In this document: positions 42,825-50,551 of the stretch, piece after piece
Layout: each line of letters begins with the position of its first letter
How positions within the stretch are numbered: the stretch's first letter is position 1
From: Mesobacterium pallidum
Lineage (GTDB): Bacteria > Pseudomonadota > Alphaproteobacteria > Rhodobacterales > Rhodobacteraceae
DNA: 64,000 nt
NCBI RefSeq assembly: GCF_019966535.1
Contig: NZ_JAIMID010000012.1
Span: forward strand, 113,558-177,557
Direction of reading: 5' to 3'
Translations under genes and position numbers: made by a program
Notes under the pieces: model-generated
Database searches by the model: none
Seen by the model: only the letters and a program-made list of their open reading frames with translations
Told to the model about the DNA's origin: nothing

Positions 42825-43712
42825 TTACACCCTTTCGATGTCGTGACGACCGAACAGCCCGTGCGGACGGATCATGACGGTAAGAATGAGCACGGCGGCG
42901 ACGATAAGCTCACGGCTTCCGCCTCCGACAAGCGGATCGAGGAAATCAGAAACAACGTTTTCGACGACGCCCAGGATGATGCCTGCGATCACGGCGCCAA
43001 GGATACTGTCGAGACCACCGAGAACGGCAACTGTCAGACCTTTGAGAAGCAACAGCGACAGCGCCTGATCGACACCCTGAATCTCGCCCCAGATAACGCC
43101 CGCAGCGACGGCAACAACGGATGCCAGCGCCCAGGACAGGCCAACTCCGCGTTCAACCGAGATACCTACCGACCACGAAGCCATGTAATCATCCGCGATC
43201 GCCCGCAACTTGATCCCGGTCCGGGTTCGGAAAAACAGCATGAATGCGACAAACAAGGCGAGCGCAACACCGGCACCAACCAGATGGATGCGGCTGATGA
43301 AGATGTCGTCAAAAAACAGTGGATCATAGCTGACGCCCAATTCCATCGAACGTGACGTCCCGCCCCAAATCGCAAGCGTTGTACCCCGCAGGAAAATGTC
43401 GAGGCCGAGTGTCAGCATCAAGATCATGACAACCGGCCGACCTGCGAGACGGCGCAGAGCAACACGCTCAATGCCGAACCCAAGGCCGAACATGACAACC
43501 GCAGCCAGAGGGATGGCCAGCCACAAGGGTAAACCCACGTCGCGTGCCAGCGCCAAGACCACATAGGCCCCGACCATGGTCAACCCGCCCTGAGCCAGAT
43601 TGGGCACCGAAGATGCCTTGTAAATCAGCACAAGGCCGATGGCGAATAGCGAGTACAGCAGACCCGTCAAGGCTCCGTTGATCGCAAGCTCTGATAGAAA
43701 GACCCAGTCCAT
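42825..43712 (-). CDS. ABC transporter permease, LivH type
   Basis: A 295-residue permease with about eight helices. It starts with NGALTGLLYSLFAIGLVLIYKASSVPNLAQGGLTMVGAY, the standard LivH opening, and has KLRAIADDYMASWSVGISVE near 171-190 and AVLGGLDSILGAVIAGIILGVVE near 229-251. Its start directly abuts the stop of the acyl-CoA ligase gene, with its ribosome site (GGGAGG) inside that gene's end. It partners with the LivM-like permease. Confidence 0.93.
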   Translation of the reverse strand: MDWVFLSELAINGALTGLLYSLFAIGLVLIYKASSVPNLAQGGLTMVGAYVVLALARDVGLPLWLAIPLAAVVMFGLGFGIERVALRRLAGRPVVMILMLTLGLDIFLRGTTLAIWGGTSRSMELGVSYDPLFFDDIFISRIHLVGAGVALALFVAFMLFFRTRTGIKLRAIADDYMASWSVGISVERGVGLSWALASVVAVAAGVIWGEIQGVDQALSLLLLKGLTVAVLGGLDSILGAVIAGIILGVVENVVSDFLDPLVGGGSRELIVAAVLILTVMIRPHGLFGRHDIERV

Positions 43713-45632
43713 TTATACCTCCCTGATGGGAAGGCTTCTTTCGACCTTCCCTACTTCCCCGGTCTCGTAAGTCACCTGCGCGCTTACATGGACCTCTTTT
43801 GAACCGTCGTAGAGCGCCGCGATCACGTCGGCATAGCGTTCCTGAACGACCTTCCTCCGCAGTTTTCGGGTTCGCGTGATTTCACCATCGTCCGGGTCGA
43901 ATTCTTTCGGCAGACTTACAAAGCGTTGCAGGCGCAATGGTTCGGTGACGGCCTTGTTGACCCGTTGGAAGGCCTCGCGAAGCAACGTCGCGACCTCTTC
44001 ACGCTGAGAAAGATCGGCATAAGACACATAGGGCACGCCGTTCACCTCTGCCCAGTGGCCAACGGCTTCGAAATCCACGCAGACCATAGCCGTCAATTCG
44101 TCAAGCCCGGCGCCGATTACGGCAGCATCCTTAATATAAGGGCTGAATTTCAACCGGTTCTCGATGTAGTTTGGCACAAACCGCTCGCCTCCGGCCGTAT
44201 GCATGACCTCGGAGACGCGCCCCAGAACAACCAGGTGTCCATCTTCCTCCAAATACCCGGCATCACCTGTATGCAGCCACCCGCCCTCAAGGGCTTCGGC
44301 GGTCGCTTCGGGTTTGTTGAAGTACCCTTCGAATACGCTGTCCGAGCGTACCAAGATCTCCCCGTCCTCGGCGATGGTCACCTCGACGCCGGGCGCGGGT
44401 TTGCCAACCGTATGAAGGCGCACTTCACCCGGAGACTGAATTGCATTGATCGCGCTGTTTTCGGTTTGGCCGTAGAGTTGGCGCAATTTGATTCCCAAGG
44501 CTCGGTAGAAAACAAAGGTGTCTTCGCCGATTGCTTCACCGCCGGTGAACGCGTTCTTGAGTCGGCTCATTCCGAACTGGTCCTTGACCGGACCGAAAAT
44601 GATTGCCTCGCCCAAAAGTCGGCCCAAAGGCTCAAGAACACCGCCGCTTTTGCCATTCAGCTTGCGCGTTTCCGCCGCGATGGCCCGATCCATGAAAAAA
44701 TGGTACAGCCGTTTCTTTAAAGGGGTCGAATTTTCGATACCCACCTGGATTGTCGTCAGCATCTGGTCCCAGCTTCTCGGAGCCGCCAGATAGAAGGTCG
44801 GAGCGATCTCGCGCATGTCGCGCACGACCGTTTCCTGGCGCTCAGGCACATTCACGGTGAAACGCCAAAGGAGTGCCGCGGCAACGGTTATGGCGTAGTC
44901 TCCCACCCAGGCCATCGGCAAGTACGCGAGGATCTCCTCATTTTCGTCGAAGGCACCCGCCGCATGTCCATTCCGAGCAGCAGCAAGAACGTTCTTCTGA
45001 CTCAGTACGATGCCCTTCGGCGCGCCCGTCGTTCCGGAGGAGTGCAGAAAAATGGCCGGATCTTCCGGCTTCGCACGACTAAGCAGTTCCTCACGCAGGC
45101 CCGGGGTTTCGTTCAGATCGTGCTGACCAACTTCGATCAGGTGATCCCAGGACAACAACCCTTCAACCTCGTAGAAGCCAAGACCGCGCGCTTCATCATA
45201 AATGATGTGGTCGATGCCCTCGGCGCCCGCGTCCTTCAGTTCCAGGATCTTGTCAACCTGTTCCTGATCTTCCGCAATGGCCGCGACGATCTCGACTTCG
45301 CCAAGAAAGTGCTTTAGTTCCTCAAGAGTTGCGCCCGGATAAGCGGGCATGGCGTAGGCACCAAGCAACGAAACAGCCAGCATGCCGCCATAGAGCCGCG
45401 CACGGTTATCGCCCAGAACAAGCACTGCTTTGCCAGGCTTCACGCCGATTTTTTCAAGCCCAGCCGCACAGGCCACCACCTCTTGGGCGTATTCCGCCCA
45501 GGTGGTTTCTTTCCATATCCCACGCTCTTTTTCGCGACGGGCGATATCCTTTCCGTGGAGCGACGCGTTCTTCGCCAGAAGTGCACCAATCGTTTCGCCG
45601 CCTGAAGACCGGTTCTTCGTCAAATCAGTCAT
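43713..45632 (-). CDS. Long-chain-type acyl-CoA synthetase (AMP-forming)
   Basis: A 639-residue adenylate-forming enzyme of the FadD15/long-chain acyl-CoA synthetase branch. Motif I is LHSSGTTGAPKGIVL near 197-211; LRQLYGQTENSA, GWLHTGDAGYLEEDGHLVVLGR near 451-472 and the C-terminal ITRTRKLRRKVVQERY supply the other core motifs. It activates a carboxylic acid with ATP and CoA. Its place between livG and livH genes is typical of systems that import an aromatic, cyclic or fatty acid and activate it at once. Substrate not predictable. Confidence 0.93.
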   Translation of the reverse strand: MTDLTKNRSSGGETIGALLAKNASLHGKDIARREKERGIWKETTWAEYAQEVVACAAGLEKIGVKPGKAVLVLGDNRARLYGGMLAVSLLGAYAMPAYPGATLEELKHFLGEVEIVAAIAEDQEQVDKILELKDAGAEGIDHIIYDEARGLGFYEVEGLLSWDHLIEVGQHDLNETPGLREELLSRAKPEDPAIFLHSSGTTGAPKGIVLSQKNVLAAARNGHAAGAFDENEEILAYLPMAWVGDYAITVAAALLWRFTVNVPERQETVVRDMREIAPTFYLAAPRSWDQMLTTIQVGIENSTPLKKRLYHFFMDRAIAAETRKLNGKSGGVLEPLGRLLGEAIIFGPVKDQFGMSRLKNAFTGGEAIGEDTFVFYRALGIKLRQLYGQTENSAINAIQSPGEVRLHTVGKPAPGVEVTIAEDGEILVRSDSVFEGYFNKPEATAEALEGGWLHTGDAGYLEEDGHLVVLGRVSEVMHTAGGERFVPNYIENRLKFSPYIKDAAVIGAGLDELTAMVCVDFEAVGHWAEVNGVPYVSYADLSQREEVATLLREAFQRVNKAVTEPLRLQRFVSLPKEFDPDDGEITRTRKLRRKVVQERYADVIAALYDGSKEVHVSAQVTYETGEVGKVERSLPIREV

Positions 45633-46431
45633 GCGACCCTCCGATATATGCCTCGATGACCCGCGGGTCCTTCACAACCTCCTTGGGGATGCCACTGGCG
45701 ATCATTTCACCGTAATTCAGTGCCAGCATCCGATCACAAATGCCGGTGATGACATCCATATGGTGTTCGATCAGCAGAACGCTGACGCCGCGTTCGGCAC
45801 GGGCATCCAGAATGAAACGGGACATATACCCTTTCTCTTCCTGGTTCATGCCGGCCATCGGTTCATCGAGAATCAGCATCTGTGGCTCGGCCACCAATGC
45901 CCGCGCCAGCTCGACCCGCTTTTTCAACCCGATCGGAAGACCATCGACCAACTCATGCCGAATGCTCTCGAGCTGTAGAAACTCGATCACCTCCTCGACG
46001 ATTTTACGGTTCTCGATTTCTTCACGCTGTGCTGCCCACCAATATAGCGCCGTACGCAAAACGCCTGGGCTCATGTGGATGTGCCGCCCGAGCAGGATGT
46101 TGTCCAGAACGCTCATCCCGTTGAACAGGGCAAGATTTTGGAACGTTCTGGCAACGCCGAGCTTGGCAACCTTGTGAGGCGCCGTACCCGTAATGTCGTT
46201 TCCTGCCAGCCGGACCCTGCCCTCGTTTGGCGGGTAAAATCCGGTAATTGCGTTTGTTAGCGTTGTCTTGCCGCTGCCATTCGGACCGACAAGTCCAAAG
46301 ATTTCCCCTTGTCGAATAACGAGGTCAACACCGGTGACAGCGACGATGCCGCCGAACCGTCGTTCGACCCCGCTGCACTCCAGTATCGCCCCATCATCGG
46401 CTCCGATTGCTGTTTTAATCCTTGTCGTCAT
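45625..46431 (-). CDS. ABC transporter ATP-binding protein, LivG type
   Basis: A 268-residue ATPase with Walker A GPNGSGKTTLTNAITG near 49-64, the LivG Q-loop region VARTFQNLALFNGMSVLDN near 93-111, a degenerate signature (GLPIGLKKRVELARAL near 163-178) and Walker B MLILDEPMAGMN near 184-195. The signature has IGLKKRVE in place of LSGGQ-x-x-x-E, a variation common in this branch. It overlaps the acyl-CoA ligase start by eight bases. It works with the LivF-like ATPase at 40928. Confidence 0.91.
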   Translation of the reverse strand: MTTRIKTAIGADDGAILECSGVERRFGGIVAVTGVDLVIRQGEIFGLVGPNGSGKTTLTNAITGFYPPNEGRVRLAGNDITGTAPHKVAKLGVARTFQNLALFNGMSVLDNILLGRHIHMSPGVLRTALYWWAAQREEIENRKIVEEVIEFLQLESIRHELVDGLPIGLKKRVELARALVAEPQMLILDEPMAGMNQEEKGYMSRFILDARAERGVSVLLIEHHMDVITGICDRMLALNYGEMIASGIPKEVVKDPRVIEAYIGGSHD

Positions 46432-46468
46432 CTAGATATCATTGTCCCCCTAAGGTTCACGGCCAACA

Positions 46469-47323
46469 TCAGGTAATCCGGAAGTAGTCCGGCCGCCCCG
46501 TTGGCCATGGATCCCCCCACAATTGCTGCCCACCGTCGATGTTCAGAACTTCTCCGGTTACGAATTTCCCTGAATTCGCCGCCATATAGACAACCCCTTC
46601 AGCGACATCCCATTCGTCCCCGGCGTGCCGCATCGGGTTGGAGTCCTGAAAGGTCGCAGAACCCTCCGGAGGGTAGTTCCCGAAACCGTTGCTTTCGCAG
46701 CAACCCGGCGCCACGCAGTTCACTCGGATACCGTGCGGGGCCCACTCCACCGCAACCGACTTGGACAGGTAAACTACCCCTGCCCGGGCCGCACAGGTAT
46801 GCGCGATGCCGGGCATGCCGCGCCAGATATCGGCCACGATGTTGACGATGGAGCCCGATTGCTTGTTGGCAACCCAGTGGCGCGCCGTGGATTGCATCAT
46901 CCACCACGTGCCGTTCAGGTTGGTGTCTATGACCGCATTCCAGCCCTTTGGACTAAACTCCAACGCTGCTTGCGGAAACTGACCCCCAGCATTGTTCACC
47001 AATACGTCAATCGCCCCGAACTCCTGGTTCGTCTTGGCGACAAAATCCTCGACCTGCTCAGGCTCCCGGATGGTCATAGGCACAGCGAAAACTTCGCCCC
47101 CGAAACTTTCAAGGAACTCCTTGGCCAAAGCCAGTTTCTCTTCGTTGCGTCCATTGATCGCCAGATTGGCCCCGAGCCTTGCGAACAGAGTCGCAATTGC
47201 CAGCCCCAATCCGCCTCCGGCCCCGGTCACCACAACGACTTTGCCGGTGAATAAACCGCTTGCGTAAACGGTTGCACGTTTTAATAGGTCCTCCCTCGAA
47301 GACCCAAACTGCGTCTTATTCAT
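46469..47323 (-). CDS. SDR-family enoyl-CoA or dienoyl-CoA reductase-like protein
   Basis: A 284-residue SDR with TGAGGGLGLAIATLFARLGA near 34-53 for cofactor binding, NNAGGQFPQAAL near 107-118, and GIAHTCAARAGVVYLSKSVAVEW around 169-191. The usual Tyr-x-x-x-Lys is absent at that spot; HTxAARAGV is the pattern of peroxisomal trans-2-enoyl-CoA reductase and 2,4-dienoyl-CoA reductase relatives. It may therefore reduce an enoyl- or dienoyl-CoA with NADPH. ATG 47323 has GGGAGGAGG upstream. It is first in the 12-gene operon, behind the palindrome at 47365. Confidence 0.83.
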   Translation of the reverse strand: MNKTQFGSSREDLLKRATVYASGLFTGKVVVVTGAGGGLGLAIATLFARLGANLAINGRNEEKLALAKEFLESFGGEVFAVPMTIREPEQVEDFVAKTNQEFGAIDVLVNNAGGQFPQAALEFSPKGWNAVIDTNLNGTWWMMQSTARHWVANKQSGSIVNIVADIWRGMPGIAHTCAARAGVVYLSKSVAVEWAPHGIRVNCVAPGCCESNGFGNYPPEGSATFQDSNPMRHAGDEWDVAEGVVYMAANSGKFVTGEVLNIDGGQQLWGDPWPTGRPDYFRIT

Positions 47324-47364
47324 GACGCCTCCTCCCATTCCCCATTAGGGGCAGCTGCCAGTAA

Positions 47365-47380
47365 TCTAACGGGTGTTAGA
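47365..47380. promoter_or_regulatory. Operator TCTAACGGGTGTTAGA
   Basis: Both half-sites TCTAAC / GTTAGA are perfect around a four-base centre (GGGT), 42 bp upstream of the SDR start that opens the 12-gene transport and ETF operon. It is the third full match to the motif found at 27471 and 31132. Confidence 0.8.
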
Positions 47381-47428
47381 AAATTGGTCAAGACAACTTT
47401 TCGCACCAGCCCCGCCCGTCATCTCCGA

Positions 47429-48595
47429 TCAGTAAGACTTTGGAAGCCCAAGGGCTTTTTCTGCTATGAACGACAAAAGCATCTGCGGTGTCACCGGTAC
47501 GATGCGGAACAGCAGAGCCTCCCGTACCAGTCGCTCCACGTGATATTCCTTGGCGTATCCGAATCCGCCAAATGTAATTTGCGCGGCTTCGGTCGCCTCG
47601 ACCGCGGCGTCGGCGGCCAAAAGCTTGGCAGCGTTCGCCTCGACGCCGCAGGGTTCTCCCGCATCGTAGAGGGCTGCAGCGTGCATCACCATGAGATTGG
47701 CAGATTCCACTCGCGCCCAGGCTTTGGCGAGTGGATGCTGAACACCCTGATTTTGGCCGATCGGGCGGTCAAAAATCACACGTTCGTTTGCATAATGCGC
47801 CGCTCGCGCCAGTGCGTTGCGCGCAATACCGATGCATTCACCGGCCACCAGGATGCGTTCGGGATTCAACCCGTGCAAAATTTGCCTAAAGCCTTTGCCC
47901 TCCTCCCCGATCAGGTCCTCAGCCGGAATCGGCAATCCATCGATGAAGACTTCGTTCGAATCGACAGCCTTTCGACCCATCTTTTCGATCTCTCGCACGT
48001 CAACGAAATTTCGGTCGAGATCTGTATAGAATAGGCTCAGCCCTTCGGTCGGGCTGCTCACATCCTCTAGCCGCGTTGTTCTGGCCAGAAGCAACATCTT
48101 GTCCGCCACCTGCGCGGTAGAAATCCAGACTTTTTGTCCGTGCACGACATATCTGTCCCCCTGCCGCACCGCCATGGTCTTCAGCTTTGTGGTATCCAAC
48201 CCGGTCGTCGGTTCGGTTACGGCGAAACAGGCCTTTTCATCGCCTGCTATTAGAGGGCCAAGCATACGCGCGCGCTGCTCATCGGTCCCAAACTTCACCA
48301 CCGGGTTGAGCCCGAAAATGTTCATGTGGATGGCCGAGGCTCCGCTTGCGCCGGCCCCCGACTCGGCAATTGCCTGCATCATGATGGTCGCTTCGGTGAT
48401 CCCCAGACCCGCGCCGCCGACAGCTTCTGGCATGGCGATACCCAGCCAGCCGCCATCGGCCATTGCCCTGTGCAGATCATGGGGAAAACCACCGTTACGA
48501 TCCCGGTCCAGCCAGTAGTCGCCGTCGAACCTTGCACAAATCCGCAGAATCTGGTCGCGAATTTCCTTCTGATCGTCCGTCATTCGAAATGTCAC
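47429..48595 (-). CDS. Acyl-CoA dehydrogenase with atypical C-terminus
   Basis: A 388-residue ACAD with GIAMPEAVGGAGLGITEAT near 52-70, FAVTEPTTGLDTTKLKT near 118-134 (GLD in place of GSD), KVWISTAQVADKM near 149-161, RVIFDRPIGQNQGVQHPLAK near 273-292 and ITFGGFGYAKEYHVERL. The C-terminal GGT-x-EI-x-R motif is replaced by FRIVPVTPQMLLSFIAEKALGLP, a variant that a separate ACAD group carries. It starts with GTG (AAGGGGA upstream), overlapping the CoA-transferase stop as GTGA. It probably acts on the CoA ester made by that transferase. Confidence 0.88.
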   Translation of the reverse strand: MTFRMTDDQKEIRDQILRICARFDGDYWLDRDRNGGFPHDLHRAMADGGWLGIAMPEAVGGAGLGITEATIMMQAIAESGAGASGASAIHMNIFGLNPVVKFGTDEQRARMLGPLIAGDEKACFAVTEPTTGLDTTKLKTMAVRQGDRYVVHGQKVWISTAQVADKMLLLARTTRLEDVSSPTEGLSLFYTDLDRNFVDVREIEKMGRKAVDSNEVFIDGLPIPAEDLIGEEGKGFRQILHGLNPERILVAGECIGIARNALARAAHYANERVIFDRPIGQNQGVQHPLAKAWARVESANLMVMHAAALYDAGEPCGVEANAAKLLAADAAVEATEAAQITFGGFGYAKEYHVERLVREALLFRIVPVTPQMLLSFIAEKALGLPKSY

Positions 48596-49803
48596 GGTGT
48601 CCCCTTCTCTTCCAGACTAACGAGCCCTGCCTCACAAAGGGCAATGATCCGATCATCGTCAAAGCCAAGATCACGCAGAATACTTCGGCTGTCCGCGCCA
48701 AGCGGTCGTCCCAGCCAGCGAACTTCGCCAGGTGTGGCGCTTAGATGCGGGATCGGGCCGATGACCTTGGTCTGTTTGCCGTCGACCGACACGATGTCCC
48801 CACGATGGCGTATCTGCTCGTTCGTCATGATCTCTTCGACGCTCAACACACGCGAGGCAACCGCATCATGGCGGGCGAATACCGCTTCCACTTCCTTAGC
48901 CGTGTGCTGCGTGACGAAATCATTGATCGCGTCAAAGACCACCGTCATGTGCCGCGACATCTCGCCCAATGTCGCGAACCGCGGGTCATCGGCGAGGGCA
49001 TCGCCTCCGACCGCCCGCAACAGGCGCTGCGCGGTTTCCGCGCTCCCTGCCGAAACGGTCAGCCACACCCCATCGGACGTTCGGAACATCCCCCCCGGAG
49101 CAAAGTCCATCGGCTGGCGCAGCCCATTGCGTCGCGGCGAGAGGTTAGCGCCAGTCAATGCGGGAACAGGATAGTCCATCAACCGAAGCAACGCCTCGAA
49201 CACCGCAAGATCGACGACCTGACCGCGTGCAATGCCCTTTTCGCGAGCAAATAGCGCGATCATGATTCCCAAAGCGCCCATCAGCCCTGTCGTGCTGTCG
49301 GCCGCCGGAAAGCCGGGGTGCATCGGCGGCCCGTCGGGAAAACCGGTCAGATGCGCTAATCCACTCATGGCCTCTGCAGCACGCCCAAACGCTGGCACGT
49401 CGCGCATCGGACCGTCCTGTCCGTAACCTGAAACCCGCAAGACAACCAAGTCCGGGTTCCAATCGTGCAGCACGTCTGGCCCAACACCAGCACGTTCTAG
49501 CACACCCGGACGGAAATTTTCGATCAGCACGTCGGCATCTTCAACCAACCTGCGCAGGATGTCCCGGCCCTCGTCGGACTTCCAGTCCAGGCCTAGTGTT
49601 TTCTTGTTGCGGCCCAAAGTCTTCCACCAGACGCCCACCCCATCCTCTGCCTTGGGTCCAAGGTCGCGCATCATATCCGTCCGGTTGGGGGCTTCGATCT
49701 TGATGACATCTGCACCAAAATCCGAGAGTAAAGCTGCCGCAAGTGGTCCGGCAATTACGTGACCAAGTTCTACAATCCTCAGTTGCTCAAGGGGTCCAGA
49801 CAT
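48592..49803 (-). CDS. Class III CoA-transferase (CaiB/BaiF family)
   Basis: A 403-residue family III CoA-transferase with LRIVELGHVIAGPLAAALL near 8-26, GADVIKIEAPNRTDMMRDLG near 30-49, ADVLIENFRPGVLERAGVGP near 90-109 and the catalytic Asp at about 169 in FPAADSTTGLMG. I used the ATG at 49803; the longer frame passes through the promoter region. It forms a two-gene unit with the ACAD downstream and has a degenerate TCTAAC operator 25 bp upstream. It is the last catabolic gene before the accessory region. Confidence 0.91.
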   Translation of the reverse strand: MSGPLEQLRIVELGHVIAGPLAAALLSDFGADVIKIEAPNRTDMMRDLGPKAEDGVGVWWKTLGRNKKTLGLDWKSDEGRDILRRLVEDADVLIENFRPGVLERAGVGPDVLHDWNPDLVVLRVSGYGQDGPMRDVPAFGRAAEAMSGLAHLTGFPDGPPMHPGFPAADSTTGLMGALGIMIALFAREKGIARGQVVDLAVFEALLRLMDYPVPALTGANLSPRRNGLRQPMDFAPGGMFRTSDGVWLTVSAGSAETAQRLLRAVGGDALADDPRFATLGEMSRHMTVVFDAINDFVTQHTAKEVEAVFARHDAVASRVLSVEEIMTNEQIRHRGDIVSVDGKQTKVIGPIPHLSATPGEVRWLGRPLGADSRSILRDLGFDDDRIIALCEAGLVSLEEKGTP

Positions 49804-49827
49804 CTGCACTTTCGACTTTGCTGTTTT

Positions 49828-49843
49828 TCTAATTGTTGTTCGA
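49828..49843. promoter_or_regulatory. Degenerate operator TCTAATTGTTGTTCGA
   Basis: It matches TCTAAC-N4-GTTAGA at 10 of 12 defined positions and lies 25 bp upstream of the CoA-transferase start at 49803. It is the fifth occurrence in a promoter position and the right-most in the window. Confidence 0.55.
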
Positions 49844-49901
49844 TTCCTAGCAAAGGCGAAGTCGGACCTCAAGATTCAAAGGTAATCACCTTCCCGAAAA
49901 C

Positions 49902-49925
49902 GTAACCGCCCGGTTGTTACCGCGG
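49902..49925. repeat. IS66-like terminal sequence
   Basis: GTAACCGCCCGGTTGTTACC, followed by GCGG, starts with the GTAA typical of IS66-family ends and stops one base before the degraded transposase frame. The same 24 bases recur with two changes at 63924-63947, in the same orientation. It marks the outer end of a former insertion that extended to the right. Confidence 0.65.
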
Positions 49926-49926
49926 A

Positions 49927-50298
49927 TCAGTTCATCGGCGTCCAGTTCCATGGAAGCAGTTCGTTGAGCGGGTTGGTCATGTGATTGTGGATGCGGTCGA
50001 GGATTTCGGCCAGCCAGGCTTGCGGATCGTGGCCGTTCATCTTGGCTGTCTCGACAAGGGACATCGCCCGGGACAGCGTTTCGCCACCGCTGTCGGAGCC
50101 TGCAAAAAGTCAGTTTTTTCGCCCGATGCTGATCGGGCGCATGACGCGCTCGGCGGTGGTGTCGTCGATGCCGACGCGGCCATCTCCAAGGAAGAGCTCG
50201 AATGACGGCCAGCAGCTGAGACCATAGCGGAAGGCCTTCGCGAGACCGTCCTTGCCGGGAATGCGTAGCAGTTGGGCCTCGGTCCATGCCTTGAAGGC
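49927..50298 (-). pseudogene. IS66-family transposase remnant with internal stop
   Basis: This - strand frame encodes the last 123 codons of an IS66 (TnpC) transposase: DGRVGIDDTTAERVMRPISI, GRKN, then LFAGSDSGGETLSRAMSLVE, and the C-terminal LAEILDRIHNH and NELLPWNW. A TGA at 50110-50112 falls where active family members normally have Trp after GRKN, a single-base nonsense change. A TAG at 50299-50301 closes the 5' side and nothing further upstream aligns. The catalytic Glu (TAE) is retained but the N-terminal two-thirds is lost, so it cannot transpose. Confidence 0.85.
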
Positions 50299-50305
50299 CT
50301 AGACC

Positions 50306-50539
50306 ATGGAGCGGGAGTGCGCCTGGCGTGCTGCCAGCCGCAGTTTCGCTGTCTTTTTTGCCCACCCGAACTATGGCCTGCCGTGCGTTCTTTCAGGCCT
50401 GTGGGACGAAGCGCTCGTCTTTGGCGGCACCGAAGTGGCTCCGACATTCGGCGGTTTTCTCGAAGGCGCGCTTGAGGCGACGGAACATGCCTACACCGTC
50501 CTTAAGACGGGTCGAGGGCGCTCAGAGAAACGCTTATAA
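50306..50539 (+). pseudogene. Remnant of a flavin amine oxidase C-terminus
   Basis: The + frame contains GLWDEALVFGGTEVAPTFGG and then FLEGALEATEHA (about 50402-50500). This closely matches the C-terminal FAD-binding end of flavin monoamine oxidases (pattern FAGTE-x-A ... GGY-x-EGA-x-x-x-GE-x-A). No upstream part of such a gene exists; the frame begins in IS66 remnant sequence. It is probably a gene tail left after insertion and deletion. The match is judged by eye and needs a search. Confidence 0.5.
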
Positions 50540-50551
50540 CTGCATCTGCGT

